64,000 nucleotides of DNA from an uncultured Pelagibacteraceae bacterium (GTDB lineage Bacteria > Pseudomonadota > Alphaproteobacteria > Pelagibacterales > Pelagibacteraceae), in the NCBI GenBank assembly GCA_902570695.1, contig CACFZE010000006.1, positions 21,446 to 85,445 on the forward strand, written 5' to 3'. Shown here in pieces: positions 52,089 through 60,074 of the stretch (within the stretch, counting starts at the first letter, position 1; each line of letters starts with the position of its first letter). The position numbers and the translations under genes were made by a program. A model generated the notes under the pieces. That model made no database searches. It saw only the letters and a program-made list of their open reading frames with translations, and was not told the origin of the DNA.

Positions 52089-53261
52089 ATGGCAATTTCA
52101 AATAATATAAGACCTGGTCGACATTTTTTACAAATTCCAGGACCAACAAACGTTCCAGATAGAGTTCTAAGAGCTATGGATTATCCTACTATTGATCACA
52201 GAGGTCCTGACTTTGCTGAATTAGGATTAAGAGTTTTAGATCGAATAAAATTAATTTTTAAAACTTCTGAACCTGTAATAATTTTTCCAGCTTCAGGAAC
52301 AGGTGCTTGGGAAGCTGCACTTGTAAACACTTTAAGTGCAGGTGATAAAATCTTGATGTTCGAAACTGGACATTTCTCAACGCTTTGGTGGGATATTGCT
52401 CAAAAATTCAAAATTGAAGTAGACTTTGTTGAAGGTGATTGGAGAACAGGTGTTGATCCAAACATAGTTGAACAAAAATTAAAAGAAGACAAAGATAAAA
52501 AAATTAAAGCAGTTTGCGCTGTACATAATGAAACTTCTACAGGTGTTACAAGTAGAATTGGAGAAATTAGAAAAGCTATGGATAATGCGGAACATCCAGC
52601 TTTATTATTTGTTGATACGATATCTTCATTAGGTTCTATAGATTATAGACATGAAGAGTGGAAAGTTGATGTAACTGTTGGTGGTTCTCAAAAAGGATTA
52701 TTATTACCACCAGGACTTTCTTTTAATGCAATAAGTTCTAAAGCTTTAGAGGCATATAAAACATCTGAATTACCAAAATCTTATTGGGATTGGGGACCGA
52801 TGTTAGAAAATAATAAAAAAGGTTATTTTCCTTACACACCAGCCACAAATTTATTTTATGGTTTGGATGAAGCAATCAATATGCTTACAGAAGAGGGTTT
52901 AGATAATGTTTTCAAAAGACACAAAAGATTTGCAGAAGCTACAAGAGTTGCAGTTAACTCTTGGGGATTAGAAATACTTTGTAAAAACCCTGAAGAATAC
53001 TCAGACTCATTAACAGCTGTAATGGTTCCAGATGGTCATGATGCAGATTTTTTAAGAAAAACTATTTTAGATCACTATAATATGTCATTAGGAACAGGAC
53101 TTGCAAAAGTTGCTGGTAAAATTTTTAGAATTGGACACTTGGGTGATTTTAATGAACTAATGTTAGCTGGAACATTAGCAGGTGTTGAAATGGGTTTAAT
53201 GAAATCTAAAATACCTTACAAAAAAGGTGGAATACTTAAAGCACTTGAGTATCTTTGTTAA
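52089..53261 (+). CDS. sgaA: Class V aminotransferase, serine-glyoxylate aminotransferase type
   Basis: A 390-residue PLP enzyme of class V. N-terminal FLQIPGPTNVPDRVL near residue 13 and RAMDYPTIDHRGPDF near 27, VIIFPASGTGAWEAALVN near 63, and the PLP lysine in VGGSQKGLLLPPG near 199 are typical of serine-glyoxylate or alanine-glyoxylate aminotransferases. It would convert glyoxylate to glycine with serine or another donor, a useful step in an organism that depends on glycine or serine precursors. The neighbouring enolase and hydroxyacid oxidase could supply ketoacids. Start preceded by ACAGCGGT, not a strong ribosome site. Confidence 0.9.
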   Translation: MAISNNIRPGRHFLQIPGPTNVPDRVLRAMDYPTIDHRGPDFAELGLRVLDRIKLIFKTSEPVIIFPASGTGAWEAALVNTLSAGDKILMFETGHFSTLWWDIAQKFKIEVDFVEGDWRTGVDPNIVEQKLKEDKDKKIKAVCAVHNETSTGVTSRIGEIRKAMDNAEHPALLFVDTISSLGSIDYRHEEWKVDVTVGGSQKGLLLPPGLSFNAISSKALEAYKTSELPKSYWDWGPMLENNKKGYFPYTPATNLFYGLDEAINMLTEEGLDNVFKRHKRFAEATRVAVNSWGLEILCKNPEEYSDSLTAVMVPDGHDADFLRKTILDHYNMSLGTGLAKVAGKIFRIGHLGDFNELMLAGTLAGVEMGLMKSKIPYKKGGILKALEYLC

Positions 53262-53279
53262 TTAATCAAGTTAGAAATC

Positions 53280-54245
53280 ATGCTTGATTTTTGCATTATT
53301 GGATCGGGAATTTCTGGATCAACAATAGCAATCTTATTAAATAAAAAATATTCCGTTGCAGTTTATGATAAAGCAAGAGGTTATGGTGGAAGAAGTTCAT
53401 TTAAAAAATACAAAGATAAAGTCGGATTTGATCACGGACTTCAATATATCTCTCCAAAATCTGCAAAATTTAAAACATTTACTAATCAACTTATTAAGAA
53501 AAAAGTTTTAAAAAAGTGGGGAGGAAATCATTTATTTCTGCATAAAACAGTTAAAGAAATTAAAAATCATTTAAAATTAATTGGAACAAAAGGAAACAAC
53601 TCTATTAGCAAACATTTATTAAAGAAAATTAAATGCAATTTTGAACATGAGCTTATAAATATGAAGAGATTAAATGATTATTGGGAATTAACATTTAATA
53701 ATGATGTAAAACAAAAATGTAAAAATCTTATTTTGACCTGCCCATTTCCACAAAGTAAGAAATTAGGACAAAAATATTTAAATAAATCTTATTTAAATCA
53801 AAAAGTTAAGATGGATGCCAATTTAACAGTTATGATTGTCACCAATAAACTTAAACAATCAAATAGTAGTTACTTTTTTAATGATGATATGCTTGGTTGG
53901 GCAGCATACGAGAATAGTAAGAAAAGATTTAATTATAAGTATGATTTATGGACACTTCAAAGCACATACAAATACGGTAATAAATTCACGAAAGATTATA
54001 GAAACAAAAGAAAATACTATACAAATCAACTAGTAAAAAAATTTGAAAAATTAACAAAGTTAAAAATCAAAAAAATTTATCACTCAAGAATTCATGGCTG
54101 GATGTATTCATCTAATTCAAAGCCACTTAAACAATTATCTTTATGGAATAAGTCTTTAAAATTGGGATTATGTGGAGATTATTTTGGTGGACCAAGATTA
54201 GAAAATGGATGGTTAAGTGCGCAAGACTTATTTAATAAAATATAG
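53280..54245 (+). CDS. FAD-dependent amine oxidase-like (renalase-type) flavoprotein
   Basis: A 321-residue flavoprotein. The dinucleotide motif is CIIGSGISGSTIAILLNKK near residues 5-23, followed by VYDKARGYGGRSSFKK near 30 and DHGLQYISPKS near 54, as in renalase and related NAD/FAD-dependent oxidoreductases; the C-terminal CGDYFGGPRLENGWLSAQDL near 300 holds the FAD ribityl contact. Very lysine-rich surface, typical for this genome. 18 bases after the aminotransferase gene and 12 bases before a pilin gene. Substrate unknown. Confidence 0.82.
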   Translation: MLDFCIIGSGISGSTIAILLNKKYSVAVYDKARGYGGRSSFKKYKDKVGFDHGLQYISPKSAKFKTFTNQLIKKKVLKKWGGNHLFLHKTVKEIKNHLKLIGTKGNNSISKHLLKKIKCNFEHELINMKRLNDYWELTFNNDVKQKCKNLILTCPFPQSKKLGQKYLNKSYLNQKVKMDANLTVMIVTNKLKQSNSSYFFNDDMLGWAAYENSKKRFNYKYDLWTLQSTYKYGNKFTKDYRNKRKYYTNQLVKKFEKLTKLKIKKIYHSRIHGWMYSSNSKPLKQLSLWNKSLKLGLCGDYFGGPRLENGWLSAQDLFNKI

Positions 54246-54257
54246 TATAGTATTTTT

Positions 54258-54770
54258 ATGAAATACAATGGTTTTACATTGATAGAGCTATTAGTAGTCG
54301 TTGCAATTATCGGTATCTTGGCAGCAGTAGGAGTAGTGGCATACAGTGGTTACACAAAAGGTGCAAAAGTCAGTACTGCTAAATCTTATCACGGCCAAAT
54401 CTGTAAACTAATTCAAGCAGAAAGTATGAAGTGTAACTTATCCTCAAGTCCACTTACTTTTATAGATGACGAAGGAAGAAATTGGAGTCTTTCATGTCCA
54501 ATCACAGGAGCATCAACGGCAAGAGACTATTTCTATAGAGTTGCAAGTAGCACTTTTAAAAATCCTTTTGAGGGAGGTAAAAGAGGAGTTGTTGCTAGTC
54601 CAAATATAAAAAGTAATAATCTACTCGATAGCAGATATTGGGGTTTAGTTTCTATTGTTCCAAATGTTCCAACTTCAAGAGATATTTCAGTTTATACAAA
54701 TGTAGGTAGGACCGATGGAAACACCTCATCTGGAGATATAAAAGAATGTGTAGTAACAATATTTGATTAA
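54258..54770 (+). CDS. Type IV pilin-like protein (pilin copy 3)
   Basis: A 170-residue prepilin. The leader is MKYNG, then FTLIELLVVVAIIGILAAVG and VVAYSGYTKGAKVSTAK, nearly identical to the other three copies. The remaining part is unique and has four cysteines (CKLIQ, MKCNL, LSCPI and KECVV) in the typical two-loop layout of pilins. It lies 15 kb from copies 1 and 2 on the same strand and is followed by a small exported protein. Confidence 0.9.
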   Translation: MKYNGFTLIELLVVVAIIGILAAVGVVAYSGYTKGAKVSTAKSYHGQICKLIQAESMKCNLSSSPLTFIDDEGRNWSLSCPITGASTARDYFYRVASSTFKNPFEGGKRGVVASPNIKSNNLLDSRYWGLVSIVPNVPTSRDISVYTNVGRTDGNTSSGDIKECVVTIFD

Positions 54771-54817
54771 TTTAAATTATAAAATATGAAATCCTAATTA
54801 AATTTGATAAGTAATAA

Positions 54818-55501
54818 ATGATGAAATTTATTAAGTATACTTTGATTTTTGCATTATTATTTTCACCCACTATTTCATACTCTAAAACAGGCAAAGGTGA
54901 GTTAAAACTATCTAAAGAAATTATGGAATATGTTATGATGTATATGTATGGAGCGGGTAGTAAAAAATTTTCAGCAGACAAAAAAACAAAGAATGATCCA
55001 TCTCTAATGGCTGTCTCAGAAGATGGAAATTCAGCATATTATTTCTATTGTCCGGCAGAATACAGAGCGTATGGATGCATTGACAACCATACAACAAATA
55101 AAGCTAAAAGACTTTGTGAAAAGTATTCTAATGGTGTTCCCTGTTTCACATTTGCAAAAAAAAGAGTAATTGTTTGGAAAAATGGTGGAAAAAAAATTAA
55201 AATATCAAGATCAGATCTAAAAGATCCTTATTTAGTTGCAAAAAGAATTCAAGATGGAGGATTTTATGACGGTGATTTATCTAATTTACCAGGAATTAAT
55301 TTAGAAACAGGTCATATAGATTACGAAAAGAAAAATACTATAACTAAGCAGATAGATAATACTGCTAATAACTCTATTAATAACACAAATTCAAACACTT
55401 TTATAAAAGAAATAAAACAATTGAATGAGTTGTATAAACAAGGTGTATTAACTAAGGAAGAATTTACTAAAGCAAAAAATAAAATATTAAATAATAATTA
55501 A
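54818..55501 (+). CDS. Exported protein with C-terminal SHOCT-like domain
   Basis: A 227-residue protein with a signal peptide (MMKFIKYTLIFALLFSPTISYS, cleavage near residue 22); either of two adjacent ATG codons may be used. The mature part has cysteines in FYCPAEYRAYGCIDNH near 70 and RLCEKYSNGVPCF near 93. The C-terminal 30 residues (IKQLNELYKQGVLTKEEFTKAK) match the SHOCT short helical domain common at ends of bacterial proteins. Central part unrecognised. It is located between two pilin genes. Confidence 0.7.
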   Translation: MMKFIKYTLIFALLFSPTISYSKTGKGELKLSKEIMEYVMMYMYGAGSKKFSADKKTKNDPSLMAVSEDGNSAYYFYCPAEYRAYGCIDNHTTNKAKRLCEKYSNGVPCFTFAKKRVIVWKNGGKKIKISRSDLKDPYLVAKRIQDGGFYDGDLSNLPGINLETGHIDYEKKNTITKQIDNTANNSINNTNSNTFIKEIKQLNELYKQGVLTKEEFTKAKNKILNNN

Positions 55502-55514
55502 ATTTATACATATT

Positions 55515-56009
55515 TTAACACCATCCATCTTTAGAAATTAAAACTGGATAATATTCTTTGTGTGTCTTTATCCAAAGTGCAATTTGTTTTTTTGATGAAT
55601 CTTTAGGACATACAGTTTCATCAAATCTCATTCGTCCATCTCTGTCATTAGCACCATTTCTTGCTGTATAAACCACTGGATCACTTTCACCATACGGATT
55701 TTTCCAACCAAGATCTAAAAAATGATTAATGAATACATCATTCATATTATTTATATTTCCAGAGTTATTTATAATATTACAGTTTATAGATCTTTTGTTA
55801 CTTAGCGTTAAAGTTCCACCACCTTGCACATCACATAAACCTAGAGAATTTTTTATAAATTTAATTGCAGTCTGATGCTGTGCTAAAGCTGCGTTTCTTT
55901 TTGCACTTTGTGTGTAACCACTGTATGCCACTACTCCTACTGCTGCCAAGATACCGATAATTGCAACGACTACTAATAACTCTATCAATGTAAAACCTTT
56001 ATTATTCAT
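55515..56009 (-). CDS. Type IV pilin-like protein (pilin copy 4)
   Basis: A 164-residue prepilin on the minus strand. Leader MNNKG, then FTLIELLVVVAIIGILAAVG and VVAYSGYTQSAK, identical in the N-terminal helix to the other copies; the globular part is unrelated. Four cysteines: LGLCDVQ near residue 53, INCNI near 72, ETVCPKD near 141 and the C-terminal residue of KDGWC. It is the only copy encoded on the opposite strand and faces the SHOCT-like protein gene. Confidence 0.9.
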   Translation of the reverse strand: MNNKGFTLIELLVVVAIIGILAAVGVVAYSGYTQSAKRNAALAQHQTAIKFIKNSLGLCDVQGGGTLTLSNKRSINCNIINNSGNINNMNDVFINHFLDLGWKNPYGESDPVVYTARNGANDRDGRMRFDETVCPKDSSKKQIALWIKTHKEYYPVLISKDGWC

Positions 56010-56014
56010 AAGTT

Positions 56015-57166
56015 TTATAAAACCACTAAATCTAATTTTTTGTTTCCTAATTTTTCATTTCCTTTTTCAGTGACAAGATAAGTTTCTCCTAAATTCATTG
56101 CTAATTGATTTTCAGAGTCCATTAATATCATATGCATAAAAAATACATTTCCTGGTTGGATTTCATATGGATTTTCTGTGTATAACATTGGCCAATCCAT
56201 CCAGTTTGGTGAAAAAGTTGCACCTAACGAGTAGCCACATGCATTCATTCTGGAATTTTTAAAACCATGATCATCAAAAGTTTTTGCATGAACATCAAAA
56301 ACTTCTCCAATTTTATTTCCAGGCTTTAATTTATTTTCACAATTTGTAAGAGCTTCAACGCATGCTTCATGCATTTTATGATGTTTTGGATCTGCTTTTC
56401 CTATGGGTATTGTTCTAAACATCGCTGAATGATAGTGCCTATAAGTTCCAGCCCATTCAATAGTTAACTGATCTTGATTATTAAGTATTTGTTTTTCTGC
56501 TTGATATCGACAGAGTAGGGCATTTTTCCCAGACCCTATAATAAATTCATTTGCAGGATAATCCCCACCTCCCTCAAATATAACTCTGTTCATTTCAGCT
56601 AAAATTTTAGACTCACTTACTCCTGCTTTTGCATGTTTCCAAACTTCATCCAAAGCCTTGTCAGCTAAATTTGCTGCTTTTTTAACATAACTAATTTCTT
56701 CATCAGATTTAATTACTCTTAGTTTTGTTATTAATTCAGACTTATCCTCAATTGAGCAATAGTTTTGCAATACTGTGTTAAGTCTTAATGCATTTCTTCC
56801 TGTAAGACCGTATGCTTCATATTCAACACCAATTTTTTTACCTTTTAAATTTAACTCATCTAAAATTATTTTGAGATCATCAGCAGGATTTGCACCATCT
56901 TTATCAACCCAAATTCTAATATCACTTATATTGGATGTGTTTTGAGCTTGTCTTAGATCAGGGGCTCTAGTTAATAATATTACATTACCTTTTTGATCTA
57001 AAACTAATGCTTGAAAAAAAACATATCCGAAAGTGTCGTAACCGGTGAGCCAATACATAGACTCCTGTCTAAACATGATAATAGCATCTACACCCTCATT
57101 TTTCATAGAATTTAGTGTCTTTTCTTTTCTATTTGAGAATTCTTCTTTACTAAAATGAAGACCCAT
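56015..57166 (-). CDS. M24-fold hydrolase with lost metal ligands, ectoine hydrolase/creatinase-like
   Basis: A 383-residue pita-bread-fold protein with creatinase-type N-terminal domain (residues 1-140) and M24 catalytic domain. Compared with the M24 metallopeptidase pattern, four of five metal ligands are replaced: the first Asp by Glu and second by Ala (IEWAG and HSAMFRT near residues 231-246), His by Tyr (GYSLG near 310), first Glu by His (FFMHMI near 342); only Glu in GETYLVTEKG near 360 stays. Metal-free M24 relatives include creatinase and ectoine hydrolase (EutD/DoeA), so C-N ring or amidine hydrolysis is the best guess. It overlaps the hydratase-like gene by one base. Confidence 0.75.
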   Translation of the reverse strand: MGLHFSKEEFSNRKEKTLNSMKNEGVDAIIMFRQESMYWLTGYDTFGYVFFQALVLDQKGNVILLTRAPDLRQAQNTSNISDIRIWVDKDGANPADDLKIILDELNLKGKKIGVEYEAYGLTGRNALRLNTVLQNYCSIEDKSELITKLRVIKSDEEISYVKKAANLADKALDEVWKHAKAGVSESKILAEMNRVIFEGGGDYPANEFIIGSGKNALLCRYQAEKQILNNQDQLTIEWAGTYRHYHSAMFRTIPIGKADPKHHKMHEACVEALTNCENKLKPGNKIGEVFDVHAKTFDDHGFKNSRMNACGYSLGATFSPNWMDWPMLYTENPYEIQPGNVFFMHMILMDSENQLAMNLGETYLVTEKGNEKLGNKKLDLVVL

Positions 57167-57939
57167 TAACGAATGTTAACACTAACAGAACCGATTTTAT
57201 CAACTGTTCCTTTGTATAATCCTTTTCCTTTAAATGGAACTACTCCCACAGTTGAGCCTGTGAAAACATAAAAATCTTTATTTAATTTTATCTTTTCTTT
57301 CTTAACTTTATTTAAAACAAATCTTAAAGAATTTAATGGGTTAATATAAACAATATTTGTATTACCATTTACTTTTACTCCATTTTTCTTACTAACTAAT
57401 GATGTTTTTAAATTATTTAAGTTTAATTTTTTAAATTTTGTTTTTCTTCCAACAACAAATTTGATGTTAAATCCAAAATCTCCACAAATGTCTCCTAAAT
57501 ATGTAAATTTTTTATTTCTTTGTCTAAATCCAACTATTTCAAAACAAGGCCCCATAAATTTAATAAATTTAGTGACATTTGATTTTGTGACTTTTCCTTT
57601 AAAATTAAAGAAAGATTTCTTAATAAAATAATAAACTTCAACCTCTATACCTTTAGTGTGTTGGTTTATTTTTACTTTTTGACCGGATTTAACTAGTCTT
57701 TTTTTAAATACTTTTGCTGTAAAAGGTTCTTTTTCTTTTAATTTTTTTAAAGCTTGAATTCCAGTTCCACCAGCTTTTATTCCAATTGTTTCATCTTTAA
57801 TTTGATCTTCACACAATTTCCTAAGTTTGTTGGCTAAATTAATATTTTTACAATATTTTACTGGGATAGGATTGATGACTGTATTTGTGTTGAAAGCTTT
57901 TACAAGTCTTCCAGCGATACGATTAATTTCATTTTTCAT
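57166..57939 (-). CDS. 2-keto-4-pentenoate hydratase-like (MhpD/FAA-fold) protein
   Basis: A 257-residue lysine-rich protein resembling the MhpD hydratase/decarboxylase family: DETIGIKAGGTGIQALKKL near residue 48 corresponds to the YKIG...KA segment, EVVFKIK-like EVEVYYFIKK near 100, EIVGFRQRNK near 135 and FTGSTVGVVPFKGKGLY near 228 to the C-terminal loop. It is divergent and the metal-binding glutamates (ExE) are only partly recognisable, so activity is uncertain. It precedes and overlaps the M24-fold hydrolase on the same strand, suggesting a two-step hydrolytic pathway. Confidence 0.6.
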   Translation of the reverse strand: MKNEINRIAGRLVKAFNTNTVINPIPVKYCKNINLANKLRKLCEDQIKDETIGIKAGGTGIQALKKLKEKEPFTAKVFKKRLVKSGQKVKINQHTKGIEVEVYYFIKKSFFNFKGKVTKSNVTKFIKFMGPCFEIVGFRQRNKKFTYLGDICGDFGFNIKFVVGRKTKFKKLNLNNLKTSLVSKKNGVKVNGNTNIVYINPLNSLRFVLNKVKKEKIKLNKDFYVFTGSTVGVVPFKGKGLYKGTVDKIGSVSVNIR

Positions 57940-57948
57940 AGCCAGAAC

Positions 57949-58737
57949 TTATTGAAGAATGCTCATAGGATCAAGTCTAGTTTGAAACCAATTTATCCTA
58001 AAATCTAAATGAGGTCCGGTTGATCTTCCAGTAGATCCAACAGTTCCAATAATTTCTCCTTGTTTTACTTCATCACCAACTTTAACTATTACATTTTCAA
58101 GATGCGAATATATTGTTGAAATACCATGGCCGTGATCCATTATTACAGTACCACCTGTATAATAAAGATCATCTTCCGCCATTGTGACTACTCCTGTTCC
58201 AGATGATTTTATTTCAGTTCCCTGTTTAGCTGCAATATCAATTCCATAGTGAGGCCATTTTGGTTTACCATTAAGAATTCTTTGGCTACCGTAAACTCCA
58301 CTAATTATTCCTTTAACTGGCATAATAAATTGTTCAGTAAAGAAAGTTAAATCTGAATTAATAGCTCTTGCTTTTCCAATTCTTCCATTTTCTTCTTTAA
58401 TCCTTTTATAAACAGACTCTGGCGGTGTAACTTTACTTTCAGGCAGACCATCTATTCTTTGAATATTATATTTTCTTTTAAAAACTTTTTTTATAACTTT
58501 ATTTTTTTTACCATTATTTATTTCAGTAATGGCTACATCAAACTTTCGATCTCTATCAATTCCAAATACAAAATATCCATCCTTAGATACTTTAACTTGT
58601 GTTTTATCTACAAATACCTTTGATCCAGCTTCTGCTTTACCTAAAATAAAATGTCCTTGTAAAAATTTACCTTGAAACTCTAAAGCATGAGAGTGTGTAG
58701 AAAATATAATTGCTAAAAAAAGCAACAATTTTTTCAT
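57949..58737 (-). CDS. M23 family (LytM/NlpD-type) peptidoglycan endopeptidase
   Basis: A protein of about 262 residues with signal peptide MKKLLLFLAIIFSTHSHA-LEF. I prefer the ATG at 58737, which overlaps the SDR stop as TAATG and begins directly with the signal sequence, over an ATG five codons upstream inside the SDR gene. The C-terminal M23 domain shows HYGIDIAAKQGTEI (H and D zinc ligands), MDHGHGISTIYSHLENV and GPHLDFRINWF. The usual HxH is HxD here. It trims peptidoglycan in the periplasm during growth or division. N-terminal region holds beta repeats of unknown role. Confidence 0.85.
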   Translation of the reverse strand: MKKLLLFLAIIFSTHSHALEFQGKFLQGHFILGKAEAGSKVFVDKTQVKVSKDGYFVFGIDRDRKFDVAITEINNGKKNKVIKKVFKRKYNIQRIDGLPESKVTPPESVYKRIKEENGRIGKARAINSDLTFFTEQFIMPVKGIISGVYGSQRILNGKPKWPHYGIDIAAKQGTEIKSSGTGVVTMAEDDLYYTGGTVIMDHGHGISTIYSHLENVIVKVGDEVKQGEIIGTVGSTGRSTGPHLDFRINWFQTRLDPMSILQ

Positions 58738-59495
58738 TATTTTGCTGTCCAACCCCCATCAATTAAGATTGATGTCCCAGTTATCATACTTGCTGCATCT
58801 GAAGCTAAAAAACATACCGCTGTAGCTACATCAGACTCTGTTGCAACTTTTCCCATTGGAATATTACTTAAAGCAAGCTTTTTGAATTTTTTATTTTTAA
58901 AGAACTTTTTAACCATTGGGGTTTCAACAAATGTAGGTGCAACTGTATTTACTCTAATATTTTTTGTTGCAAGTTCAACACCCATTCCTTTTGTTAATCC
59001 CTCAATTCCAAATTTTGTCATGTTATAAACATTTCTACCTGACATACCGACATGCCCTAATTGTGAGGACATATTAATTATAGATCCACCTTTTTTTTTA
59101 TTTTTTAACATTTTTAGGACTACTAATTGCGCAACATTGAATGCTGCTTTCATATTTAAATCTACAAGATAATTCATGCTTGTTTGTTTTATTTTTTCAA
59201 AAGGTTCAGGAATGTTCGTACCTGCGTTATTTACAAGTATATCTACTTTCTTAATTTTTTTTAATTTAGAAGAAAGATCTTCATAATCCATTATATCGCA
59301 AGTTATTTTAGTTAATTTTCCTTTAACTTTTTTTATATCTTTTTGAAGTTTATCAAGATCAGAAGTAGTTCTACTTACTCCAATTATTGTTGCACCAGCT
59401 TCTGCAAGAGCAATAGAGCATGCTCTACCAATACCTTTTCCTGCACCAGTAACTAAAGCAACTTTATTTTTTAAATTTATTTTTTTTAAATACAT
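58737..59495 (-). CDS. Short-chain dehydrogenase/reductase (SDR)
   Basis: A 252-residue classical SDR with GAGKGIGRACSIALAEAG near residues 17-34, VNNAGTNIPEP near 90, catalytic Ser in INMSSQLGHVG near 139 and YNMTKFG near 155 (YxxxK), ending in ITGTSILIDGGWTAK. Members of this group oxidise sugar alcohols or hydroxyacids. Substrate unknown. It abuts terC upstream and overlaps the M23 peptidase gene by three bases, but shows no functional link with either. Confidence 0.88.
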   Translation of the reverse strand: MYLKKINLKNKVALVTGAGKGIGRACSIALAEAGATIIGVSRTTSDLDKLQKDIKKVKGKLTKITCDIMDYEDLSSKLKKIKKVDILVNNAGTNIPEPFEKIKQTSMNYLVDLNMKAAFNVAQLVVLKMLKNKKKGGSIINMSSQLGHVGMSGRNVYNMTKFGIEGLTKGMGVELATKNIRVNTVAPTFVETPMVKKFFKNKKFKKLALSNIPMGKVATESDVATAVCFLASDAASMITGTSILIDGGWTAK

Positions 59496-60074
59496 TTATA
59501 AAAATAGTTTTACGTCTGTATATATTAGCTCTATTGCAACAAATAATATCGCTAATAATCCAACCCATCCTATCCATTTATACTTTTTAATCCACCCAGA
59601 TATCAAAGTTGCTGCAGTAGCCATTAAAACTATTGATAAAACTAAACCAAATATCAATAACATGTAATGATCTCTAGCTGCGCCTGCTACTCCTAATACA
59701 TTATCTAAACTCATTGTTACATCTGCTAGAATTACAGTTGTTATTGCCTTCATGAATGAACTGTTGTCTACTTTTTTTACATTTTCTTCAGCATTACCAT
59801 TCATTTTAATTACATCTACATAAAGCCTGTAACATATATAAAGAAGTAATATTCCTCCAATAAGTCTAAGTCCTGTGATTTGTAATAGATAAGCAGTTAT
59901 TAGTGTAAATATAATTCTTAAAACTACCGCTGCTCCAATTCCCCAAAAAATAATTTTTTTTCTTTGCTCGGTTGGAAATTGAGAAGCAACCATCCCAATT
60001 ATAATTGCGTTATCTCCTGCTAAAACTAAATCGATAAAAACTATTTGAAAAAAAATTACTATTTGTTCGGTCAT
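59496..60074 (-). CDS. TerC family integral membrane protein (YjbE type)
   Basis: A 192-residue membrane protein with about six spans. The TerC motif FIDLVLAGDNAIIIGMVAS is at residues 13-31, repeated as ADVTMSLDNVLGVAGAAR near 117, with conserved Asp-Asn pairs that probably bind a metal ion. TerC proteins export Mn2+ or help metal loading of secreted enzymes. Overlaps the GMC oxidoreductase stop by four bases. Confidence 0.9.
   Translation of the reverse strand: MTEQIVIFFQIVFIDLVLAGDNAIIIGMVASQFPTEQRKKIIFWGIGAAVVLRIIFTLITAYLLQITGLRLIGGILLLYICYRLYVDVIKMNGNAEENVKKVDNSSFMKAITTVILADVTMSLDNVLGVAGAARDHYMLLIFGLVLSIVLMATAATLISGWIKKYKWIGWVGLLAILFVAIELIYTDVKLFL

Noticed and set aside
56015..57166. 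M24-family gene as DMSP lyase DddP
   Set aside because: DddP keeps a set of metal-binding residues in the M24 pocket; here four of the five positions are replaced, which fits metal-free relatives better.
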